A DNA stretch of 64,000 bases from Gammaproteobacteria bacterium (GTDB lineage Bacteria > Pseudomonadota > Gammaproteobacteria > Pseudomonadales > Pseudohongiellaceae). Shown piece after piece: positions 50,545 to 59,021 of the stretch. The stretch lies in the NCBI GenBank assembly GCA_002731775.1, contig PCCP01000046.1, positions 5,247 to 69,246 on the forward strand. The letters run 5' to 3'. The stretch's first letter is position 1. Every line of letters starts with the position of its first letter. The translations under genes were made by a program, and so were the position numbers. A model generated the notes under the pieces. It did no database searches. It had not been told where the DNA came from and was given only the letters and a program-made list of their open reading frames with translations.

Positions 50545-51078
50545 ATGAAATTGAACAAAGACCTGGACTCGCTTACTGCTACAGCAAAGCAAATCAGATT
50601 GCTGCTCCTGGACGTAGATGGAGTTCTCACCGACGGTCGATTGTATTTTGCCAACTCCGGCGAAGAAATCAAAGCCTTTCATTCCCTCGATGGCCACGGC
50701 ATCAAAATGCTGATCAGTGTCGGAATCAATGTTGGAATTATTTCCGGGCGCAGCTCTGCTTTACTGGAAAAACGAGCGGGTGATCTGGGCATCGAACTAC
50801 TTTATCAAGGCCGTGAAGACAAATTACAGGCGCTGGAAGAAATCATGGCAGCGACTGAACTCGAAAGCGGTCAGATTTGCTATGTCGGTGATGACCTGCC
50901 TGACTTGCCAGTACTCAAAGCCGTTGGCCTCGGTTTCTCCGTGCCCCAGGGACATCCGGATATTACCGCTGCAGCCGACGCCGTCACCGAAAATGCTGGC
51001 GGTATGGGTGCGGTACGGGAGATCACTGATTTTCTCCTGAAATCACAGAATAAGTACGCATCGTTTCTCTTATCCTGA
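50545..51078 (+). CDS. kdsC: Kdo 8-phosphate phosphatase KdsC
   Basis: KdsC is a HAD-family phosphatase without a cap domain that releases Kdo. The nucleophile motif is LLDVDGVLTDGRLYF (first Asp nucleophile). The segments SLDGHGIKML, GIISGRSSALLEKRAGDLGI and CYVGDDLPDLPVLK are characteristic. The length of 177 residues is normal. It lies between kdsD and lptC. Confidence 0.96.
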   Translation: MKLNKDLDSLTATAKQIRLLLLDVDGVLTDGRLYFANSGEEIKAFHSLDGHGIKMLISVGINVGIISGRSSALLEKRAGDLGIELLYQGREDKLQALEEIMAATELESGQICYVGDDLPDLPVLKAVGLGFSVPQGHPDITAAADAVTENAGGMGAVREITDFLLKSQNKYASFLLS

Positions 51079-51196
51079 TGGCTGCTGCCGCTTTTGATAG
51101 ACAGTTTCCCCGGCTGCCCAGACCGAGGCAAAATAGTAAATTCATGATAAGCTGTTACTGACAGATTATCTGACATACAAAGACCAGACTCAGAAT

Positions 51197-51775
51197 ATGC
51201 AACGCCTCTCCTTGCTTCTTATTCCAGCAGTGATTGCCATTGCCCTGTTCCTCGGCTTCGAGTCCACTAACACCCGGGATGAATCGGATCTCGAGATCAC
51301 GCGCCTGAATTACGACGCCTACTCAGAGGGTATTAATTCGGTACTCTACGATGAATCCGGCAATATCAGTTATACACTGCAGGCAAGCCGCCAGGTTCAC
51401 TTCAGCAATGATGTCACGGAAATTGAATCTCCGTCCATCAGACTGTTTCAGGAAGGAAAGTCCCCCTGGAAACTGATTGCCAATTCCGGCAGAATCTCAG
51501 CCAGTTCGGCCGGTCCAGATGGCGCCAGGCAACTAATTGATTTGATAGGAAATGTTGAAGTTCATAATCTGGATGAATTCGGTAACAGCCTGGTAATTTC
51601 AACAGAATTCCTGAGCATTGACCTCGATTCGAATTCCCTGGAAACTGAAGAAGCCGTAAAAGTGGTAACGGATAACACCGAACAAACGTCTATTGGGATG
51701 TACGCTGATTTGAACCAGAAAACAATCTTGCTCATAAAGGACATACGAGGGAACTATGAGCCTCCACAGCAATAA
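51197..51775 (+). CDS. lptC: LPS export protein LptC
   Basis: LptC is the bitopic inner-membrane part of the LPS bridge. One N-terminal transmembrane helix (LSLLLIPAVIAIALFLGF, about 4-21) precedes a beta-jellyroll periplasmic domain (SYTLQASRQVHFSNDVTEIE, LIDLIGNVEV, LETEEAVKVVTD). The length of 192 residues is normal. Its end overlaps lptA by 20 bases, suggesting coupled translation. Confidence 0.92.
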   Translation: MQRLSLLLIPAVIAIALFLGFESTNTRDESDLEITRLNYDAYSEGINSVLYDESGNISYTLQASRQVHFSNDVTEIESPSIRLFQEGKSPWKLIANSGRISASSAGPDGARQLIDLIGNVEVHNLDEFGNSLVISTEFLSIDLDSNSLETEEAVKVVTDNTEQTSIGMYADLNQKTILLIKDIRGNYEPPQQ

Positions 51776-52265
51776 CACCGGCGCTATTGCCATTTTTAGT
51801 TTATGCGGATTAATTTCGATGTCGGCATTCGCACTGGAGTCAGACAAGGATCAGGATGTTGCATACACTGCCGACGGCGACCTCAAGATGATGACTGAAG
51901 ATAACCGCCGCGTCGTAACTATGAATAATAATGTAAAGGTGACACAAGGCAGCTTGCAGATTACCGGTGATATGGCAATTTTCGAATACGACCTTACTAG
52001 CAAAGCATTATTGAAGGTGATCGTAAACGGCAGTCCTGCCCGCTATCAACAGCAGTTGGATGAGGAAGGTGATCACGTTCAGGGCGACAGTGAAACCATA
52101 CATTACAGTACCAACCTAGAAACTATTATTGAGTTTATCGGTGACGCTAATCTTCGCCAACCCGGAACCACCACGAGTTGTGTAGCGATTAAGTATTTTG
52201 CCGATACCGAACTCTTCGAAACCACGGGTCCATGCAGCGGTATATTAAGTAGTCAGTCTAATTAA
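51756..52265 (+). CDS. lptA: LPS transport periplasmic protein LptA
   Basis: LptA forms the periplasmic beta-jellyroll bridge between LptC and LptD. A signal peptide ([16 protein letters not shown], cut about residue 27) is followed by the OstA-like domain ([43 protein letters not shown]). The length of 169 residues is normal. Two Cys near the C-terminus ([10 protein letters not shown] and TGPCSGIL) are unusual for the family and could pair. The stop overlaps the lptB start as TAATG. Confidence 0.92.
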   Translation: MSLHSNNTGAIAIFSLCGLISMSAFALESDKDQDVAYTADGDLKMMTEDNRRVVTMNNNVKVTQGSLQITGDMAIFEYDLTSKALLKVIVNGSPARYQQQLDEEGDHVQGDSETIHYSTNLETIIEFIGDANLRQPGTTTSCVAIKYFADTELFETTGPCSGILSSQSN

Positions 52266-52990
52266 TGGATACTCTGCTCGCATCACACCTCGCTAAAAGC
52301 TTTAAAGACCGTCAAGTGGTCCGCGATATCTCTCTCAGTATCAGGCAGGGTGAGATCGTTGGCTTATTAGGTCCAAATGGCGCCGGCAAGACCACCTGCT
52401 TCTACATGATTGTGGGCCTGATACGGGCAGACGGCGGGGAGGTTCACTGCGGCAAGCAGAATCTGACAAAGATGGCGATACATCAAAGGGCAAATTGCGG
52501 TCTATCCTATTTGCCCCAGGACTCATCTATCTTTCGCACGCTCAGTGTCGAAGACAATATTCTCGCCATATTGGAGACCCGCAGCGACCTCAGTGGGGAA
52601 CAAAGACGGAATAAATTGGAAGCTCTGCTGGCCGAATTCAATATCGCCCACTTACGCAAAAACAAGGGAATGAGCCTCTCGGGAGGAGAGAGGCGCCGCA
52701 CAGAAATCGCACGCACCCTCGCCACAGACCCCAAATTCATTTTACTGGATGAACCATTCGCGGGAGTCGACCCCATCTCCGTTAGTGAAATCAAAAAAAT
52801 CATTCAGCATCTCAAATCGCGGGGCATAGGCATACTTTTGACCGATCACAATGTCAGGGAAACACTTGACATCTGCGAGAAGGCGTACATCGTCAGCGAA
52901 GGTCAGATAATCGCAGAAGGTGATGCCGAGGCTATATTGAATAACGAGAAAGTTCGCGAAGTCTACCTCGGGGATCAATTCCAAATTTAG
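52265..52990 (+). CDS. lptB: LPS export ABC transporter ATPase LptB
   Basis: LptB powers extraction of LPS by LptFG. Walker A is GPNGAGKTT, the ABC signature is [13 protein letters not shown], Walker B is [13 protein letters not shown] and the H-loop is [10 protein letters not shown], all the classic LptB versions. The length of 241 residues is standard. The partners lptF and lptG are not in this window, as is normal. Confidence 0.98.
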   Translation: MDTLLASHLAKSFKDRQVVRDISLSIRQGEIVGLLGPNGAGKTTCFYMIVGLIRADGGEVHCGKQNLTKMAIHQRANCGLSYLPQDSSIFRTLSVEDNILAILETRSDLSGEQRRNKLEALLAEFNIAHLRKNKGMSLSGGERRRTEIARTLATDPKFILLDEPFAGVDPISVSEIKKIIQHLKSRGIGILLTDHNVRETLDICEKAYIVSEGQIIAEGDAEAILNNEKVREVYLGDQFQI

Positions 52991-53196
52991 CCCGAGCGGG
53001 CCCTGATCGGAATTCGTTTTGACACCTTATCTCTTTGATTATAAGCGAATTTTATTCAACTCAATCGGCAATTAAAAGACGCTGCAAACAAGGCACGAAA
53101 CTTGTTATAATTCCTCCTTCACTGACCTGAATCATGTCCATCATTCGTCACTCGAATTGGCCTACTCGGATAGGCTGTTATTAAAGAAGTATTTTA

Positions 53197-54702
53197 ATGA
53201 AACTCTCGCTTCAGCTAAAGCTCGGTCAACAACTGACCATGACTCCACAGCTGCAGCAAGCTATCCGTCTCCTGCAGCTCTCAACACTGGACCTGCATCA
53301 GGAAATCCACCAGGCTCTCGAGTCGAATCCAATGCTGGAATTGATCGAAGGCAGTGACGAGGAGGAAGCAGCCCACAATTCCGACTTTGAAAACAATGGT
53401 GCTGACAAGAATTCTGAATCGACCCCCGCGCAGCTGCAGGAGAATGCTTCAGCAGATAGTGACCCGTCGGACTGGCGGGAGCAAATACCCGATGAATTGG
53501 CGGTAGATAGTAGCTGGGAAGACATCTACCCGACTTCGTATTCGTCTGCCACATCCTTCGATACTGACTCGATGGATTTCGAATCTCACAACACTGTAGT
53601 CGATACCTTGCAGGACCATTTGCTCTGGCAACTCAACCTCACCCCCATGTCGGATTCAGACAGATCTATTGCCCTCGCTCTTATCGATGCCATAGATGTA
53701 AATGGAATGTTAACTGTCGATATTGAATCCATTCACTCTGGCTTCTATCCCGATGCCGAAATTGAACTGGATGAAGTGCTCACGGTATTGCATCGAATTC
53801 AACAGTTCGACCCGGTCGGTGTCGGCTACAGGGACTTGGCAGAATGCCTGCTGATTCAATTAAACCAATTCGAGGAATCTCAAGAGACGACCGCCGTCCG
53901 CAATGCCAGGTTAATCGTAAGCGAGCATATCGCTCTGTTGGGAAATAGAGATTATGCACAATTGATGCGGCGCACCAGGCTTAAGGAAGCGGATCTGCGG
54001 GAAGCGATTAAAATCATCGAAAGCCTCGATCCGCACCCAGGCGCCAATATCTCCCCTCCGGCCACTAGCTACATCGTCCCCGACGTAATCGTCAGCAAAC
54101 AGGCTGACATCGGTAAGTGGAAAATCGAACTAAACTCAGATACAACGCCCAAGATAAGAATAAATGACAGTTACGCCTCGCTGGTAAAACGCGCCGATTC
54201 CAGCGCTGAAAACAATTATTTAAAAGACAACCTCCAGGAAGCCCGTTGGTTTATAAAGAGTTTACAGAGTCGAAACGAAACCTTGATGAAAGTTTCGACG
54301 CGAATTGTGGAACACCAGAGAGGATTTCTGGAATATGGAGAGGAGGCAATGAAGCCTCTGGTGCTGCGCGACATTGCCGAAGCGGTAGGCATGCATGAAT
54401 CGACTATCTCCCGTGTGACTACGCAGAAATATATGCATACGCCGCGTGGAATATTCGAGCTGAAGTACTTCTTCTCCAGCCATGTGTCTACAAAAGGCGG
54501 GGGCGAATGTTCATCCACGGCAATTCGGGCAATTATCAAGAAGTTCATAGCCGCCGAAAATGCGCGAAGACCTCTGAGCGACAGTAAGATAACCAAGTTG
54601 CTCGACGAAAAAGGTATTAATGTAGCCAGGCGCACCATAGCCAAATATCGGGAATCCCTCTCCATACCCCCCTCAAATGAGCGCAAACGCTTGATAGATT
54701 GA
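53197..54702 (+). CDS. rpoN: RNA polymerase sigma-54 factor
   Basis: Sigma-54 directs transcription from -24/-12 promoters with enhancer-binding activators. Region I ([20 protein letters not shown] and onward), an acidic region II, the core-binding domain and the C-terminal RpoN box ([10 protein letters not shown], with Ile where Val is usual) are present. The HTH part is [20 protein letters not shown]. The length of 501 residues is normal. It follows lptB by about 200 bases. Confidence 0.97.
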   Translation: MKLSLQLKLGQQLTMTPQLQQAIRLLQLSTLDLHQEIHQALESNPMLELIEGSDEEEAAHNSDFENNGADKNSESTPAQLQENASADSDPSDWREQIPDELAVDSSWEDIYPTSYSSATSFDTDSMDFESHNTVVDTLQDHLLWQLNLTPMSDSDRSIALALIDAIDVNGMLTVDIESIHSGFYPDAEIELDEVLTVLHRIQQFDPVGVGYRDLAECLLIQLNQFEESQETTAVRNARLIVSEHIALLGNRDYAQLMRRTRLKEADLREAIKIIESLDPHPGANISPPATSYIVPDVIVSKQADIGKWKIELNSDTTPKIRINDSYASLVKRADSSAENNYLKDNLQEARWFIKSLQSRNETLMKVSTRIVEHQRGFLEYGEEAMKPLVLRDIAEAVGMHESTISRVTTQKYMHTPRGIFELKYFFSSHVSTKGGGECSSTAIRAIIKKFIAAENARRPLSDSKITKLLDEKGINVARRTIAKYRESLSIPPSNERKRLID

Positions 54703-54717
54703 AGGAAGTTTGATCCC

Positions 54718-54780
54718 ATGCCTACAAAATCTGATCACAGCAAGCGGATAACAGCCCGACTGACGGGAGGCTCCGTTTAA
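54718..54780 (+). CDS. 20-codon ORF in the hpf position, possible leader peptide
   Basis: A tiny frame starts at an ATG with AGGAAG upstream and ends in TAA directly abutting the ptsN ATG. It encodes a basic peptide (MPTKSDHSKR...). The usual gene here, hpf (ribosome hibernation factor), is absent, and the peptide shows no resemblance to Hpf. It may be a translational coupling or leader ORF for ptsN, or chance. Confidence 0.3.
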   Translation: MPTKSDHSKRITARLTGGSV

Positions 54781-55230
54781 ATGCAATTGGAACAAATTCT
54801 ATCCCCCGCGAGCTGCCGCTGCGACTTGCCCGGCGCCAACAAGAAGCGCATTTTAAAGACTGCCAGCGAATTAGTAGCTGTAAACTTAGGCGAGCTAGCA
54901 ACGGATAATATATTCGACGCACTGATGGCTAGAGAACAACTGGGAAGCACTGGTCTGGGTAGTGGAATTGCAATTCCACACTGCCGCGTAGCTCAATGCC
55001 AGGATATACTCGGCGCTTTGATCACACTCGAAACCGCCATAGATTTCGATTCTCTGGACGGGAAACCTGTCGACATTTTATTTGTACTTATCGTACCGGA
55101 ATTGCAACATGACGAACACATTAAGACGCTCGCCGGCCTTGCCGAATTATTCAATGATGAAGGCTTTTGCGAAGCATTAAGACATACTCACGACAGTGAA
55201 AAATTATATAAACTAGCCATTAACTACTAA
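54781..55230 (+). CDS. ptsN: Nitrogen PTS EIIA component PtsN
   Basis: PtsN (EIIANtr) is the last phosphocarrier of the regulatory PTSNtr chain, which affects potassium and nitrogen responses. The phosphorylated His is in GIAIPHCRV. The EIIA motif LGSTGLGSGIAIPH and the FVLIVPELQHDEHIKTLAGL segment are clear. The length of 149 residues is normal. A good GGGAGG lies upstream of its ATG, inside the preceding mini-ORF. Its partner NPr is encoded two genes downstream. Confidence 0.96.
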   Translation: MQLEQILSPASCRCDLPGANKKRILKTASELVAVNLGELATDNIFDALMAREQLGSTGLGSGIAIPHCRVAQCQDILGALITLETAIDFDSLDGKPVDILFVLIVPELQHDEHIKTLAGLAELFNDEGFCEALRHTHDSEKLYKLAINY

Positions 55231-55324
55231 ACCATTATCGATAGAGCAGTTGCCCGCTTACACAATCTGTGGATTGAGAAATTTATAGTCCCGGGCGTAC
55301 AATGCGGATTCGAGTAAAAACCAA

Positions 55325-56182
55325 ATGAAGCTCACCATAATTAGTGGCAGATCCGGCTCCGGAAAAAGCACCGTGCTTCATGTCCTTGAAGATCGTGGTT
55401 ATTACTGCATCGATAATTTGCCCGCCAGTTTGCTGTCTTCCCTTGCCAGTAGAATATCCTCCGATGCCACCGGCATACCAAATGTCGCCGTCAGTATTGA
55501 CGCCAGGAATATTTCGGCAGATCTCGATAAGTTTCCTAGTATAATCAATGAGTTAAAGAATAAACCCCTGTCGACAGAAATTGTATTCCTGGATGCAAAT
55601 AGCCAGACTCTGCTGAAACGATTCAGCGAAAGCCGACGCAAACATCCGCTTTCTTCTGAAGCCATAGGTCTGAAAGAAGCCATCGATAAAGAATCTGAAT
55701 TATTGGAAGCAATCTCTATAATGGCGAGTTTGTCTATAGATACCAGTAACATGTCACTACACCAGTTACGCGACACCGTAAAGAATCGCTTATTAGATGA
55801 TCAACAAACTACGCTGGCCTTGCTGTTTCAGTCCTTTGGTTTCAAAAATGGGCTACCTGTCGATGCCGATATTGTCTATGATGTGAGGTGCCTGCCGAAT
55901 CCTTACTGGGACAATTCATTACGCTCTCTCACCGGTCTGGATGACGCAGTCGTTGGCTTTCTTGATTCCCAGGAGGAAGTGCAGGAGATGTGCAGTGACA
56001 TAGAAAACTTCCTGCTGAAATGGATACCGAGCTTCGAGAGTAACAATCGGAGCTATATTACCGTGGCCCTGGGCTGCACCGGAGGGCAACATCGTTCGGT
56101 CTACATGTGTGAAAAACTCGGAGAAATATTCTCCACTCAGGGCAGCAACGTACAGGTGCGACACCGGGAACTCGATCAATAG
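55325..56182 (+). CDS. rapZ: RNase adapter protein RapZ
   Basis: RapZ binds nucleotides and, in E. coli, guides RNase E to the small RNA GlmZ, controlling glucosamine 6-phosphate synthase. Walker A is GRSGSGKST (8-16). The C-terminal domain holds YDVRCLPNPYW, VALGCTGGQHRSVYMCEKL and HREL. The length of 285 residues is normal. The conserved order ptsN-rapZ-ptsO is kept. Confidence 0.96.
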   Translation: MKLTIISGRSGSGKSTVLHVLEDRGYYCIDNLPASLLSSLASRISSDATGIPNVAVSIDARNISADLDKFPSIINELKNKPLSTEIVFLDANSQTLLKRFSESRRKHPLSSEAIGLKEAIDKESELLEAISIMASLSIDTSNMSLHQLRDTVKNRLLDDQQTTLALLFQSFGFKNGLPVDADIVYDVRCLPNPYWDNSLRSLTGLDDAVVGFLDSQEEVQEMCSDIENFLLKWIPSFESNNRSYITVALGCTGGQHRSVYMCEKLGEIFSTQGSNVQVRHRELDQ

Positions 56183-56189
56183 GCTATTC

Positions 56190-56456
56190 ATGCTTACGGC
56201 GACGATAACCATAATTAACAAGGCCGGCTTACATGCCAGAGCCGCGTCCAAACTGGTAGAGCTAAGCTCTTCCTTTGCCAGTGATATACAAGTCGGTCAC
56301 AACAAGATGGTCGATGGCAAGAGTATTCTCTCCCTGATGATGCTAGCGGCGGTAAAAGGCACCGAGCTTAATATTAGCGTCGATGGTGCCGACGAGGAAC
56401 AGGCTCTGAAGTCCATTATCGCATTGGTAGATGATTGCTTCGGCGAATCCGAATAA
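56190..56456 (+). CDS. ptsO: Nitrogen phosphocarrier NPr (HPr family)
   Basis: A small HPr-fold phosphocarrier that passes phosphate from EINtr to PtsN. The active His lies in NKAGLHARAASKL (about residue 15), and the regulatory-type Ser segment is GKSILSLMMLAA. The ATG at 56190, eight bases after the rapZ stop, gives 88 residues, the family size. Longer in-frame versions overlap rapZ. Confidence 0.95.
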   Translation: MLTATITIINKAGLHARAASKLVELSSSFASDIQVGHNKMVDGKSILSLMMLAAVKGTELNISVDGADEEQALKSIIALVDDCFGESE

Positions 56457-56556
56457 TTCCACGCCCCCCGACCTGGCTCACCGTTACCTCGACCTCGGCA
56501 CTGGCCCTGGTCGGACAAAGTTTCTCTTCGCCGTAAAATGACGGTAGAATTGCGCC

Positions 56557-56641
56557 AGCCCAGTAAAATCGGATATCTCAGGAAGTCTGCTAATCCTGTC
56601 AGGATTACATTACTGGGCTAGCTTCAACCGTGTAGGCCTAC
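56557..56641 (+). promoter_or_regulatory. Nested inverted repeats in the mgtE leader
   Basis: Three perfect inverted repeats sit within 110 bases of the mgtE start. An outer pair, AGCCCAGTAA (56557-56566) and TTACTGGGCT (56610-56619), encloses TAATCCTG-T-CAGGATTA (56591-56607). A 10-base palindrome GTAGGCCTAC follows at 56632-56641. There is no T-run after the outer stem, so it is not a simple terminator. It could be a structured RNA leader or a set of protein-binding sites. Confidence 0.45.
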
Positions 56642-56664
56642 CTTTGGTTCAGGAATTCGACAGC

Positions 56665-58026
56665 ATGCCCTATGTTAAGGAAGCCCAACTTCAAATAGAT
56701 CGCGTACTTGAGCTCAATCAAGCGATCGACAGTGGGTCATTGCATCAGGTGCGGCAGATGATCAAGACGCTACCAACTGCCGGCATCGCTCATCTCCTCG
56801 AATCTTCACCTCCGAAAACCAGAACTGTGCTCTGGCAGCTGATAGATAAAGAGGCCAAAGGTGAAGTCATTCAATATCTGAATGAAGACCTACAGGGTGA
56901 ATTTCTTAGCGAACTCAATGCCGAACAGGTAGTGGAACTCACCGAGGGTCTGGAAACCGACGATCTGGCGGATATTCTGCAGCAGCTACCCCAGCAAGTT
57001 GCCACCGAGGTACTGCAAGCGATGGATCAGCAGGATCGTCAACGGGTGGAGTCAATACTGTCCTACGATGAAGACACCGCCGGCGGCCTGATGAATACCG
57101 ACACCATCACGGTGCGACCGCGACATACCGTCGAGTTAGTGCTTCGATACTTGCGGCGCCACGATTCGATTCCGGAGATGACTGATAATATCCACGTGGT
57201 CAATCGAGATGATGAATTTCTGGGAATATTGCCCCTGCGTGAATTACTCGTGTCCGATCCCAATGTTTCCGTACGTAAAGTGATGCGTAGTGATATAGAA
57301 GCGATCCCCGTCGATATGGAAGCCACCCAGGTGGCGCAACTGTTTGAACAACATGACTGGGTATCTGCGCCGGTAGTCGATGCCAATGGAAAACTGCTAG
57401 GCCGTATCACCATCGACGACATCGTGGATGTTATCCGTGACAGCGGGGAACACTCCCTGATGAGTATGGCAGGCCTGGACGAAGAAGATGACACCTTCGC
57501 GCCGGTGGTGAAAACCGCGCGACGCCGGGCACTGTGGTTGGGTGTCAACCTGATGACGGCGATAGTGGCTTCGTTGGTCATTTATATGTTTCAGGATACC
57601 CTCGATCAGGTGGTTTACCTGGCCGTGTTGATGCCTATTGTCGCCAATATGGGCGGGGTTGCCGGCACCCAGACTCTCACGCTGGTGATCAGGAGCCTGG
57701 CACTCGGTCATCTAAGCCCCGCCAATAGTCGCTGGTTGCTCACCAGGGAATTGGGGGTCGCCGTCTTGAATGGCGCGGTGTGGGCTCTGGTAATCTCAGC
57801 CCTCACCTTCGCCTGGTATCGAGATTTGCTACTAAGCTACATTATCGCCGCGGCGATGATGATCAATCTCGTTATCGCCGCGCTGGCCGGTGCTTACTTG
57901 CCACTCTTCCTCAAACGAATGAAAATTGATCCGGCTCTGGCAGGCTCGGTCGCACTCACTACGGTAACCGACTCCGTAGGGTTCTTCGCCTTTCTGGGCC
58001 TGGCACAACTCTTTTACCTGCAATGA
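56665..58026 (+). CDS. mgtE: Magnesium transporter MgtE
   Basis: MgtE is a dimeric Mg2+ channel gated by cytosolic Mg2+. A helical N-domain (about 30-135), two CBS domains (about 140-265; ESILSYDEDTAGGLMNTD, DDEFLGILPLRELL, NGKLLGRITIDDIVDVI) and five membrane helices are present. The pore helix region carries PIVANMGGVAGTQTLTLVIR. An in-frame TTG at 56644 would add seven residues; the ATG at 56665 is preferred, with AGGAA upstream. The stop overlaps darP as ATGA. Confidence 0.95.
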   Translation: MPYVKEAQLQIDRVLELNQAIDSGSLHQVRQMIKTLPTAGIAHLLESSPPKTRTVLWQLIDKEAKGEVIQYLNEDLQGEFLSELNAEQVVELTEGLETDDLADILQQLPQQVATEVLQAMDQQDRQRVESILSYDEDTAGGLMNTDTITVRPRHTVELVLRYLRRHDSIPEMTDNIHVVNRDDEFLGILPLRELLVSDPNVSVRKVMRSDIEAIPVDMEATQVAQLFEQHDWVSAPVVDANGKLLGRITIDDIVDVIRDSGEHSLMSMAGLDEEDDTFAPVVKTARRRALWLGVNLMTAIVASLVIYMFQDTLDQVVYLAVLMPIVANMGGVAGTQTLTLVIRSLALGHLSPANSRWLLTRELGVAVLNGAVWALVISALTFAWYRDLLLSYIIAAAMMINLVIAALAGAYLPLFLKRMKIDPALAGSVALTTVTDSVGFFAFLGLAQLFYLQ

Positions 58027-58529
58027 GTGACGCCATAGAGACAGATCTCGTCAGTAAGACTAAACGCAAGCAGCAAGCGCTGGCATTGCAAAACCTCGGA
58101 GAAGAACTGACTCGCTTCAAGCCGACGCAATTACAGGCACTGCCCCCAAAGCTTGTCACCGCCATTACCGAATTCAATCGTTTGCCTAATAGCCACGGTG
58201 CGCGGAGACGCCAGCTACAGTTCATCGGCAAGCTGATGCGCGAGCTTGACCACGATGAGATTATCCTCGCCATAGCGCGTCTAAAAACGCAAGGTTTAGC
58301 CGACTCACGACAGCAACAGCAGCCGACGCCATCTCAAGGTTCCGAATGGTGCGCGAGGATATTGTCGGGAGAGGACGCTGAAATCAACGCGTTGCTGCAA
58401 GCGCGTCCCGAACTGGAAAGACAACAACTCCGACAACTTCAGCGGGATCACAGGCGCGCCGATGCTCGCAAACGTGCCAGCATTGAAGAAAAACTTGAAG
58501 ACTATTTACGCTCCTTCGCACCACCATAA
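58023..58529 (+). CDS. darP: Ribosome biogenesis factor DarP (YjgA, DUF615)
   Basis: A 168-residue basic helical protein of the DUF615 family, which in E. coli associates with late 50S precursors. The signature segments KTKRKQQALALQNLGEELTR and ARRRQLQFIGKLMRELDHDE are present, along with a C-terminal RQQLRQLQRDHRRADARKRA stretch. It is translationally coupled to mgtE. Confidence 0.93.
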   Translation: MSDAIETDLVSKTKRKQQALALQNLGEELTRFKPTQLQALPPKLVTAITEFNRLPNSHGARRRQLQFIGKLMRELDHDEIILAIARLKTQGLADSRQQQQPTPSQGSEWCARILSGEDAEINALLQARPELERQQLRQLQRDHRRADARKRASIEEKLEDYLRSFAPP

Positions 58530-58727
58530 TCCACGGCAAAGAGATTGGCCGCCTGTGCTTAGGTCGACCTCCGTGGGCCGTCATGGCGCGCCGGTCACGC
58601 CTGGATTCTGCCCTTAGCACCCGCTATACGGTATCTGGATTAAGTGATACCATCTTTTCGCGTCAATTCGACGGAATCAAGCTGCAGCACTGTGGGCTGA
58701 TAAATCAAGAATAAGAAGAGGTACGCA
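58530..58727. promoter_or_regulatory. Gap upstream of the symporter pair with an inverted repeat
   Basis: A 198-base gap between darP and the DUF4212 gene. It contains GGTATC (58630-58635) and GATACC (58646-58651), an inverted repeat with a 10-base spacer that could be a regulator-binding site. I found no convincing terminator after darP. A Shine-Dalgarno AAGAGG lies just before the DUF4212 start. Confidence 0.35.
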
Positions 58728-59021
58728 ATGTCTGATAACAGCGCCCAAAACTACTGGAAAGCCAATATAAAAATTGTACTCTCATTGCTGAGCATCTGGT
58801 TTTTCATCTCCTTTGGTTGCGGAATACTGTTCGTGGATGCTCTCGATAATATTCGATTCGGCGGTTTCAAATTGGGGTTCTGGATTGCCCAACAGGGTTC
58901 AATATTTGTCTTCGTCGGGCTCATATTCGTTTACATTCATCTTATGGACAAACTGGATGACAAGTTCAAACTGGAATCTTCCAATGCCAGCGACACCGAT
59001 ACTGGAGGGGATTCAGAATGA
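58728..59021 (+). CDS. DUF4212 small subunit of a sodium:solute symporter
   Basis: A 97-residue protein with two membrane segments (about 13-35 and 46-70; SIWFFISFGCGILFVDAL, FWIAQQGSIFVFVGLIFVYI), as in DUF4212 proteins. It typically begins with NYWKANI and ends with a charged tail. Members are almost always encoded directly before a sodium:solute symporter of the acetate-like group, as here, where the stop overlaps the next start as ATGA. It is presumably an accessory subunit. Confidence 0.92.
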   Translation: MSDNSAQNYWKANIKIVLSLLSIWFFISFGCGILFVDALDNIRFGGFKLGFWIAQQGSIFVFVGLIFVYIHLMDKLDDKFKLESSNASDTDTGGDSE

